From a virus: 35,001 bases of DNA. Of this stretch, positions 12,912-19,447 are shown in pieces. The number at the start of each line of letters is the position of its first letter. Position 1 is the stretch's first letter. Location of the stretch: the IMG/VR virus record IMGVR_UViG_3300033153_007799, positions 1-35,001 of that record; one strand, written 5' to 3'. A model generated the notes under the pieces. It saw only the letters and a program-made list of their open reading frames with translations, ran no database searches and was not told the DNA's origin. The position numbers were made by a program, and so were the translations under genes.

Positions 12912-13088
12912 ATGATTGTAGATTATCTTGTAAAGGCTCCCCTGAAGGTGAGCCGGAAAATGCACGCCGCCGGAGACCGGATCAGTCTTGATCGGGATAA
13001 GGAGCTTGAGCGGCTTGGCTATCTTGAATTGATTGGTAAACAGTCAACTCAAGAAAAGCCGAAAAAGAAAAAAGGAGAAAAACCATAA
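12912..13088 (+). CDS. Small head/connector-region protein, 58 aa
   Basis: ATG 12912 with GAGAGGGG at 12898-12905; the longer frame upstream runs through the hairpin and is not used. The product MIVDYLVKAPLKVSRKMHAA continues 'GDRISLDRDKELERLGYLEL' and ends in a Lys-rich tail (KPKKKKGEKP). It has the shape of small phage proteins found between capsid and connector genes, with a 'G--I-L------L---G-I' SH3-like pattern. Its stop overlaps the next ATG by one base. Role unknown. Confidence 0.6.
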   Translation: MIVDYLVKAPLKVSRKMHAAGDRISLDRDKELERLGYLELIGKQSTQEKPKKKKGEKP

Positions 13089-13597
13089 TGAAGAAAATTA
13101 AGCTTGTCATTCTTGCGGCGTTGCTGCTGATGTCTGCTCAGATGGCAAACGCCCAATTTTGGCTCCCTCATTTTCTGGGAGATGTTAGCGGTGTGAGAGG
13201 ACAACTCTTTATCCCTGTCGATACTGATTTGACTGCAGATATGTGGCTTTGGGGTGATACTCTCGGAGCAACAAGCGCATACTATCCTGACCAGCCAATG
13301 CAGATTGATGACATAAAAGTGTATCACAATTCCGACGCTGGTGATACTTTTTTTGTCAGGATCTACTCTTACGAGGCCGGAGCGGGAGCGCAACTTGTTG
13401 CCCTGACAGACACCTGCATCGGCACCGCGCCTGTTTTGCATAGTGATATATCAACCTACGGCACTTTGTCAGATACCTATGCGGTCATTACGCCGACCGA
13501 AGGGATGGGCATACAGTTTGATTTCCTTGCCGGTACGCCGAACGATGTATTCATCATGATTGATTATACATGGCGGAAAAAGGAGACACTTGAGTAA
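13088..13597 (+). CDS. Virion-module protein with signal peptide, 169 aa
   Basis: ATG 13088. Residues 1-23 (KKIKLVILAALLLMSAQMAN then AQ) are a clear Sec signal peptide, with cleavage likely near 'ANA-Q'. The rest is beta-rich and acidic: 'GVRGQLFIPVDTDLTADMWL', 'DDIKVYHNSDAGDTFFVRIY', 'GIQFDFLAGTPNDVFIMIDY'. It lies between the major capsid and connector genes, overlapping both neighbours by one base, so it belongs to the late operon. A secreted protein in that place is unexpected. It may be a virion surface (decoration) protein whose leader is incidental or processed, or a periplasmic/outer-surface protein. The protein at 25965 has a similar layout. Confidence 0.6.
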   Translation: MKKIKLVILAALLLMSAQMANAQFWLPHFLGDVSGVRGQLFIPVDTDLTADMWLWGDTLGATSAYYPDQPMQIDDIKVYHNSDAGDTFFVRIYSYEAGAGAQLVALTDTCIGTAPVLHSDISTYGTLSDTYAVITPTEGMGIQFDFLAGTPNDVFIMIDYTWRKKETLE

Positions 13598-14313
13598 TGT
13601 CACTAATATATCCTTTTTGCACTGTTGAGGATGTGGAGCGGCTCTCCGTACATGGAGAGGCTTTCAGTGTGTCCACACAACCGACGCTTGCGCAGGTCGG
13701 GGATTTCATCAGGGATATTGAAGGTCACATCCGGTCTGTTTTGACGCAGGCCGGATATGACCAGGAAAACTTGCATGAAATCTCTGGCACGGTGGCCCTT
13801 GCGATAACAGCCGGAGATGATGTCGATGTCGATGTGGCAACAGGACAGGGCGCGTCTTTTGAAGCACAGCAGACTGTGAAGATTGAGGGACTCACATCCG
13901 GCGTCCAGACTTGGGAATATGTGACCGTCAAAAGCGTGTCAGGTGATACTATCACGCTGACAACTGTAGAGAATAATTATGATATTGGGACGGTGACTCT
14001 TTATGTTGTCAATACAGCCCTTCGCATTCTCAGGGATCTGAACGCTCTCGGAGCGACAGCTAAAACAGAGGATTCCTATCTGACCGGAATGACTCGGTCA
14101 GATACAGAACATCAGTCAAAATACTGGAGCCAATATAATGGGAGTGAAAAAACACAATACGGGCTCTGGGCTATTTTAAATGTGAATGGTTTTCTTGACG
14201 GCGCGTCAATCACAACCGAATCTGTAGTGCGCGGTGATCTGGAATCGTATGGCAGGGAACATGAATCTGATGCGGATGTGGAGCCGTGGTTTACAAGAGA
14301 CATGGAATTTTAG
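13597..14313 (+). CDS. Head-tail connector (gp6-like) with inserted beta domain
   Basis: 238 residues from ATG 13597. The N-terminal helices ('YPFCTVEDVERLSVHGEAFS', 'TLAQVGDFIRDIEGHIRSVL') and the C-terminal helices ('ALRILRDLNALGATAKTEDS') are the usual gp6-like adaptor fold that docks under the portal. Residues about 60-130 are an inserted beta-rich segment ('VALAITAGDDVDVDVATGQG', 'YVTVKSVSGDTITLTTVENN'), like a small OB or Ig-like module. It ends with TAG directly before the next ATG, and follows the virion gene order. Confidence 0.6.
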   Translation: MSLIYPFCTVEDVERLSVHGEAFSVSTQPTLAQVGDFIRDIEGHIRSVLTQAGYDQENLHEISGTVALAITAGDDVDVDVATGQGASFEAQQTVKIEGLTSGVQTWEYVTVKSVSGDTITLTTVENNYDIGTVTLYVVNTALRILRDLNALGATAKTEDSYLTGMTRSDTEHQSKYWSQYNGSEKTQYGLWAILNVNGFLDGASITTESVVRGDLESYGREHESDADVEPWFTRDMEF

Positions 14314-14868
14314 ATGATTGGCGTTCTGGAATTAAAAGGCGTGAATGTCGATAAATGGGAGGCTGATTTCAGCCGGTTTCAATCTGAATTGAGCTACAAG
14401 GCAATCAAGAGGGCGGCGAAGGAGATCAGATATATATTCGAAAAAGCTGAAAAAGAACTATTCGAAACCGAAGGGAGATCAGGCAGACATTCGAAATGGC
14501 CGCCGCTTTCTGAAAAGTACAAACTCTGGAAAGACAAGAATTATCCTGGCAGGCCCATACTTGTGTTGAAAGGCCGGTTAAAAAAATCATTGGCTCAGAT
14601 AACGCCGGACACAATTAACACCACATCTAAGTTTGGTGACAAGTGGATTATCAATATGGGTACAACGGTTGAATACGCTGAATATCATCAAAAAGGGATT
14701 AGATCGGGAACCGGCCGAAAGGTGCGCAGACCGATAGACCCATCCGATGAAGTAGCTCGTCTGATGATCAGGGCCGTGCAGAGGGAAGTTACAAAGGCGG
14801 CGAAAATATCGGGTGTATTTGATAATATCTATGAGGACGCACTTGCCAGAATGGACAGATTAAACTGA
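14314..14868 (+). CDS. Phage virion morphogenesis protein (Mu G-like tail completion)
   Basis: 184 residues from ATG 14314, immediately after the preceding TAG. The family (Phage_tail_S, Mu gpG-like) shows as 'FETEGRSGRHSKWPPLSEKY', then 'YPGRPILVLKGRLKKSLAQI', 'VEYAEYHQKGIRSG', and 'RRPIDPSDEVARLMIRAVQR'. These proteins act in head-tail joining or tail completion. The order connector, G-like protein, terminator, tube fits. The stop overlaps the next ATG (TGATG, 14866-14870). Confidence 0.82.
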   Translation: MIGVLELKGVNVDKWEADFSRFQSELSYKAIKRAAKEIRYIFEKAEKELFETEGRSGRHSKWPPLSEKYKLWKDKNYPGRPILVLKGRLKKSLAQITPDTINTTSKFGDKWIINMGTTVEYAEYHQKGIRSGTGRKVRRPIDPSDEVARLMIRAVQREVTKAAKISGVFDNIYEDALARMDRLN

Positions 14869-16799
14869 TGACAGGCTGGAAGTATTATAAACCGCTTGTA
14901 TTGAGCGGATCAGGTGGAGAGGAAACTGATATTAATTACAGGGTTTCAGTCACCTTCAATTCCAACATGCAGGCCGATTTCGCCGACATACGGTTTACAG
15001 ATTCGGACAATGTGACCCTGCTCGAACAGTATCGAGAGAGCTATATAGAGAGTGACAGTGCGGTGTTCTGGATCAAGGTTCCCTCCGTGTCCGCGGGCGG
15101 TAAAACAATCCGCATGTGGTATGGGAATGCGGAAGTCTCACTGAAATCTGACGGAGAGGCAACCTTTCCGTTATTCGATGATTTCTCCGGTGATAACGGA
15201 GACCCGCCTGATGCAACAAAGTGGACAAATGTAGGATCTAATATAATTCAAGACAATACATTAAAGATGCATTGTGAAGGTGGAAGTGATAATAAAGTTA
15301 ATTCTTTAACTGAATCTTATGGTGTATGCTATGGTATAATTGCGTCTATCAAAAATACTTCTACAATGAAGGAGCCATTTCGGTCAATAGGATTCACGAA
15401 ATATCCTGAAAACAATATAGATATTTGTTATATTTTTAGAGGTGACGGAAGTGTGTCCAGATTTCAATCTACTGGTGCACAAGAAAATATCCCGTTAATA
15501 TCTTTGAATGATTGGCATAAAGTGGAATTGCGGCGGGTATCAGATACGCAAACATTGTGTTATATGGATGGAACAAAGTATACGCTCAATGGTGATTCAA
15601 ATACGTATGAGCGTGGATGTGGAATGACCTTGTATACGGTATATATGCCAACAAATGATTCATTATGGATTAACTGGATTCTCGTTTATAAAATCCACTC
15701 CACTATTTCGGATACTTTCCCGTCTCTGGGTGATGAAGTTTCTGTAGGCTTGACGGGCCGTGATTGGCTCTTTGCTTATCAAAATGATGTCACAGACTGG
15801 GGAACTCCGGTTAAAGCTTTGTCCGGTGATCAGATATTGCCTTCTACGTTCGGGCCTCTCGTGTCGAGCGCGGCGATCAATCCTGACAAGTGTTGCGGAT
15901 TTTCGTGGAATAAGTATGTTTACAAAGGGCGAATATTATCAGAACAAACTATAAAAATGCCATTAAGGTATTCGGGCCGTCACTTTTCTTTTATCGCTCA
16001 GGTCATGGGTAAGGATACAGTAACGGGATCGGGTGTTTATACTCATCTTTTTGAGTTGCTTGATTCGGTAGATGGAAGCGGCTTATTTGGTACTCTGTAT
16101 GCTTATCTCGGCAGGAGCGGGAGCAAGCAGATAGTGGAATATCCATCATCCAAACCGTTTTATTTTTCGATCGACGGCCCTGAATATGGGGGATATTTGT
16201 CACTGACAGTCAGGTTAATATCAGATACAACTAATTATAATACTGACGCTCTGATGACTACATCTGATTTTGACAGTGTGGATCATATACTTTTCGATAG
16301 TGATCTCCCGAAAATCATTCCGTTTGGCTCCCTGAGAGTCAGAGTAAATGATTTCGGAGATGGCGCGCTTGACACTGTGGATCAGGTGAAACCGGTCGGG
16401 ATCAAGTACGAGGTTGAGAGACCGCAGGTGCGTGACTGGGTGGCAAGAGGCTCATTGGATGATGCTTGGAAAACGGATGAACCTAAAGAGACTCAAATCT
16501 CTGTCGAGCGGTTGACATTGGTTTTCCCTGACCTCAACACTTTGACTCATTTGGAAAAATACAAAGATCAGGAAATACGGAAGGCGGATCTATACATGCA
16601 ATATAATTCGGATCTGAATTTATTGATCGAGTTTCCAGCCCTGTTTCCTGTGGTGCCTGATGCCAACTGCCTTGGGCAGTCTCGTATATCGCATCCGGTT
16701 GGTTTTGTCCCTTTGGAAGTTTTATCCGCGCCGACAGGCATGACATTAACAAAATGGAATATAAAGATAAAAGATGGGAATGCAAACGCCTATCAATGA
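14868..16799 (+). CDS. DUF2341/LamG-like module fused to a second tail-tube protein
   Basis: 643 residues. Residues 1-105 are DUF2341 ('WKYYKPLVLSGSGG', 'NYRVSVTFNSNMQADFADIR', 'VFWIKVPSVSAGGKTIRMWY', 'FDDFSGDNGDPPDATKW'). Residues about 118-285 are a concanavalin-like jelly-roll in markedly AT-rich DNA (about 15225-15715). Residues about 295-643 are homologous along their whole length to the 354-residue tail-tube protein at 17561: shared 'W-K---Y--RILSE--IKMP', 'MRYSGR/LRYSGR', 'VAQ-MG-DT-TGS', 'FSIDGP--GGYLSLTV', 'PFGSL--R', 'LNDLTHLE', 'VPDAN--G-SRI', 'NPTGM'. It thus encodes an adhesin-decorated tail-tube subunit, possibly a minor tube subunit or a specialised ring. No signal peptide. Confidence 0.75.
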   Translation: MTGWKYYKPLVLSGSGGEETDINYRVSVTFNSNMQADFADIRFTDSDNVTLLEQYRESYIESDSAVFWIKVPSVSAGGKTIRMWYGNAEVSLKSDGEATFPLFDDFSGDNGDPPDATKWTNVGSNIIQDNTLKMHCEGGSDNKVNSLTESYGVCYGIIASIKNTSTMKEPFRSIGFTKYPENNIDICYIFRGDGSVSRFQSTGAQENIPLISLNDWHKVELRRVSDTQTLCYMDGTKYTLNGDSNTYERGCGMTLYTVYMPTNDSLWINWILVYKIHSTISDTFPSLGDEVSVGLTGRDWLFAYQNDVTDWGTPVKALSGDQILPSTFGPLVSSAAINPDKCCGFSWNKYVYKGRILSEQTIKMPLRYSGRHFSFIAQVMGKDTVTGSGVYTHLFELLDSVDGSGLFGTLYAYLGRSGSKQIVEYPSSKPFYFSIDGPEYGGYLSLTVRLISDTTNYNTDALMTTSDFDSVDHILFDSDLPKIIPFGSLRVRVNDFGDGALDTVDQVKPVGIKYEVERPQVRDWVARGSLDDAWKTDEPKETQISVERLTLVFPDLNTLTHLEKYKDQEIRKADLYMQYNSDLNLLIEFPALFPVVPDANCLGQSRISHPVGFVPLEVLSAPTGMTLTKWNIKIKDGNANAYQ

Positions 16800-16810
16800 C
16801 AGGTGAATAA

Positions 16811-17302
16811 ATGGCAGAATTTACCGAGGGAATTGTACGATACATGGCGGCGGCTCTTGCCGATGGGACTACGGGAGTCAATGCTCAAATAACAGCGATC
16901 AATACGGCATACAATGATGGTATCACGGTGCCTCAAAATCTTGTTGTTTATGAGGGAAGGCGATTTTCCATTGGTCACAAACTGCCGTGTTGTGTGATCT
17001 GGCCCGAATCAATGTCAGCAGTCGAGCCAACCAACGGCCTAACAATAGACGCAACGCATACCATGATGGTTTGGAGCGTTGTCTCATCGAAATTGACTGA
17101 AAAGAATTTGTCTAAAATCCTATGGCGGCACATGCTGGCAGTTTACCGAGCTATCAGGGCAACGCATAATCTTGACGGTGAAATTGATATATGTAAATTC
17201 GCTGGGTGGACTTTTGACAGCCCCTGGGCATCTGTCGATGAAAAAATATATCTGGAAATAGGTGGCGGCATCTATACAATACAAGATGAGGAGGAAGTAT
17301 AA
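16811..17302 (+). CDS. Tail terminator-like protein
   Basis: 163 residues from ATG 16811, with AGGTGAA at 16800-16806. The N-terminal helix ('FTEGIVRYMAAALADGTTGV'), 'VPQNLVVYEGRRFSIGHKLP' and 'CCVIWPESMSAVEP', then 'NLSKILWRHMLAVYRAIRAT' and a C-terminal strand 'EKIYLEIGGGIYTIQDEEEV', match the alpha/beta tail-terminator pattern (gp37/gpU-like) that caps the tail tube. The assignment rests on the pattern and on its position between G-like protein and tail tube. Overlaps the next ATG by one base. Confidence 0.55.
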   Translation: MAEFTEGIVRYMAAALADGTTGVNAQITAINTAYNDGITVPQNLVVYEGRRFSIGHKLPCCVIWPESMSAVEPTNGLTIDATHTMMVWSVVSSKLTEKNLSKILWRHMLAVYRAIRATHNLDGEIDICKFAGWTFDSPWASVDEKIYLEIGGGIYTIQDEEEV

Positions 17303-17559
17303 TGACAACATCTAACAGGCAACCGCCGAAGGGATATAAATTGGCGGTGGCAAAAATGAACGCCGGTATCTTCGGGCGTTCACCCGCGCCGATCCCGCTT
17401 GACCCAAAGGACGGCAGCAGCATTCTTGAAGGGCATTTGTATTTCATTCCGCAAAAGTATGATTACGATCATGAAATACTGAAATGGGATGGGAAGAAAA
17501 GCAGGCTGGTGAATGAATGCATCTTTGCGCCAGTAAAAACAAAGTCAGGAGGAAAATGA
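17302..17559 (+). CDS. Small tail-region protein, 85 aa
   Basis: ATG 17302 overlaps the preceding stop, with GAGGAGG at 17288-17294. The product is soluble and basic at the start (TTSNRQPPKGYKLAVAKMNA). 'SSILEGHLYFIPQKYDYDHE' follows, then 'WDGKKSRLVNECIFAP', and it ends in KSGGK. No family recognised. It ends one base before the tail-tube gene, so is probably part of the tail operon. Confidence 0.55.
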   Translation: MTTSNRQPPKGYKLAVAKMNAGIFGRSPAPIPLDPKDGSSILEGHLYFIPQKYDYDHEILKWDGKKSRLVNECIFAPVKTKSGGK

Positions 17560-17560
17560 A

Positions 17561-18625
17561 ATGGCCGCTTCTGTCACTTCAAAATCACTCATAGTTGGGA
17601 TCGAACAGACAGCCTCGACATGGGGAACGCCTGTTGCCGTAGGCGCGAATGATCTCGTGCTTGTCAATGGGTTGGGGCCGTTGCTCCCGCCGGCTGAAAT
17701 TGTCCCTGATCCTTCGGCTGGTTATGCTTGGCACAAATACATTGAGAAATGCAGGGAAAATGTCACGCCGGAAATCACAATGCCTATGCGTTACTCCGGC
17801 CGTTTGTGGTCTCCTGTCGCTCAGTGCATGGGACTTGATACAAAAACGGGATCGGAAGATCCTTATACGCACGTATTTTCTCTCCTTGAGGCGATCAATG
17901 GATCGGATCTGTTCAGTACAATTGTCGCGCAACTTGGGCCGTCAGGGAGCGAGATGCTCTTTGAATGGCCGTCAGCTACGCCTACAGGATTCACCATTGA
18001 CGGGCCTGACGGCGATGGTTATATGAGCTTGTCTGTCGGGTTTATAGCAGATACCGTAAATCTGGGAGCGGATTGTACAAATACGACCAGCGACATTGAT
18101 AACCTGACACACATGGAAATCTCATCCGCACTGCCTGGTGTCATCCCGTTTGGCTCTCTGAGTTTCCGGTTGAACTCACATGCTGGCGGGGCGTTGGCTG
18201 GCGGTGACGCTTTAAAGATCCGGCATTTTACCTTTTCCTTTAAACGGGGATTTGGCCCTGAATGGACAGCGAGGGGTGCGCTGGCTCAGGCATGGCAGTC
18301 TGATGAACCGGTTGAAGAGGGTATACCGGAAATGTCCCTGATGATTGAGCTTGGCGATCTGAATGATCTGACGCATCTGGAATATTACGACGATGAGACG
18401 GCTCTCAAATGTGATGCGACATGGACACTGAGCGGTGATCATTATGTCAAGTTGGAGATCCCTAAAATGTTTCCAGCTGTTCCTGACGCAAATGCCGAGG
18501 GAGCCTCTCGAATCCCGCAGACATTAAACTACATGGTGATGGAAGCTCTATCAAATCCGACAGGGATGTCGTTTAACCTGCCTCAGTTGACAGTGAGCGA
18601 TCCAAACGATACAGCTTATGAATAA
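17561..18625 (+). CDS. Major tail tube protein
   Basis: 354 residues from ATG 17561, with AGGAGG at 17548-17553. It is beta-rich with the tail-tube features seen in Mu- and siphophage-type tubes: 'SKSLIVGIEQTASTWGTPVA', 'MPMRYSGRLWSPVAQCMG', 'FTIDGPDGDGYMSLSVGF', 'ALPGVIPFGSLSFRLNSH', 'VPDANAEGASRIPQTLNY', and a C-terminal 'NPTGMSFNLPQLTVSD'. It has a paralogue fused to DUF2341 at 14868. Followed by a chaperone pair and tape measure, which fixes its identity. It is longer than typical tubes (about 150-250), with an extra half that may be a repeated domain. Confidence 0.72.
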   Translation: MAASVTSKSLIVGIEQTASTWGTPVAVGANDLVLVNGLGPLLPPAEIVPDPSAGYAWHKYIEKCRENVTPEITMPMRYSGRLWSPVAQCMGLDTKTGSEDPYTHVFSLLEAINGSDLFSTIVAQLGPSGSEMLFEWPSATPTGFTIDGPDGDGYMSLSVGFIADTVNLGADCTNTTSDIDNLTHMEISSALPGVIPFGSLSFRLNSHAGGALAGGDALKIRHFTFSFKRGFGPEWTARGALAQAWQSDEPVEEGIPEMSLMIELGDLNDLTHLEYYDDETALKCDATWTLSGDHYVKLEIPKMFPAVPDANAEGASRIPQTLNYMVMEALSNPTGMSFNLPQLTVSDPNDTAYE

Positions 18626-18649
18626 ATAATAAACGAGAGAGGGTGAAAA

Positions 18650-19090
18650 ATGTTAGACTTGACGAAAATAGGAAAATCTGTTGTGGTTAAGTACGGTAAA
18701 GATGAGACGTACACAATCAATTTTGTCACGGACGAAAGAATCAGGCAGCTGGCAGACCGGAAAAATATCGGCATGGAATCAATCCTCGATCCAAACAGGG
18801 ACAGTGACGATAACAAGGATGAGAAGGATGAGAAAGTCGATCCCAAAGACACGATTGTGATCAGTGTCATGAATGCCGTTTTCAACACGGACTTTGTCAC
18901 GTCTGTTGTCTGTGAGGCATGCACTGACTGGACAGGCATCTATGAGGGCAAGAAACCTTTCCCTTGTACGGACAAAAACAAAAAAATGTTATTCGAGACT
19001 TTTGGAAACAGGGCATTGTTTGTTTACAGAAAATGCAGGGATGAAAAGCTTTTTATGGGCGGCAGGCTTGAGGATGATTTAAAAAATTGA
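18650..19090 (+). CDS. Tail assembly chaperone, short form (G-like)
   Basis: 146 residues from ATG 18650, with GAGAGGG at 18634-18641. Tail assembly chaperones coat the tape measure before tube polymerisation. The protein has a beta-rich start (VVVKYGKDETYTINFVTDER), an acidic Asp/Glu/Lys linker at residues 50-64 (NRDSDDNKDEKDEKVDPKD), and a helical C-terminal part ending RLEDDLKN. It lies between the tube and tape-measure genes. Codons at the end contain a T-TTA-AAA heptamer (19078-19084) that permits a -1 shift into the next frame. Confidence 0.7.
   Translation: MLDLTKIGKSVVVKYGKDETYTINFVTDERIRQLADRKNIGMESILDPNRDSDDNKDEKDEKVDPKDTIVISVMNAVFNTDFVTSVVCEACTDWTGIYEGKKPFPCTDKNKKMLFETFGNRALFVYRKCRDEKLFMGGRLEDDLKN
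19078..19084 (+). promoter_or_regulatory. -1 frameshift slippery heptamer TTTAAAA
   Basis: In frame of the G-like gene the bases read T TTA AAA (the last T of GAT, then TTA, AAA), the classical X XXY YYZ slippery form. The 0-frame stop follows two codons later (TGA 19088-19090). The -1 frame is the open frame of the next gene. Lambda G/GT, and most siphophages, make a chaperone fusion by this means. No obvious strong stimulatory structure was checked. Confidence 0.7.
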
Positions 19091-19446
19091 CCACCTTCCT
19101 GAATCATCGTTTGCGGTATCCTTACGAAACTGAGGAATATTATCAAAAGCTGATTCGGGAAGGTCATACAGAATTGGTCGTGCCAGATCTGCCAAAATTA
19201 AATAACAGGAACAGGCTTGCGGTCGAAGTGTGGAATTTAATATCAAGTTTCCCGTCCATGACAATAATGGAGGCCGCAGACATACTGGGAATCGAAGTGA
19301 CAAAAGCTGACCTGTATTCGATTGGCTGGAAGGTGGTGCATATTAACAGATTGACGGAAAAATTCAAGCAGGAAGAAATTGAAAAAGAGAGACAACGGAT
19401 TGAGTCGGCATCAATGGCAGCCCAGACAAGAGCAAGGATGAGATAG
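19087..19446 (+). CDS. Tail assembly chaperone T part (in -1 frame; fusion 18650-19446)
   Basis: Open frame of 119 residues following the slippery site. It has only a TTG start with GAGG 13 bases away, so independent initiation is doubtful, and translation by the -1 shift is the better model. That makes a ~265-residue GT fusion with the G part (145 residues). The sequence has short helical segments ('YPYETEEYYQKLIREGHTEL', 'AVEVWNLISSFPSMTIMEAA', 'KFKQEEIEKERQRIESAS'), and a charged end before TAG 19444-19446. The tape-measure gene starts one base later. Confidence 0.65.
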   Translation: MTTFLNHRLRYPYETEEYYQKLIREGHTELVVPDLPKLNNRNRLAVEVWNLISSFPSMTIMEAADILGIEVTKADLYSIGWKVVHINRLTEKFKQEEIEKERQRIESASMAAQTRARMR

Positions 19447-19447
19447 A

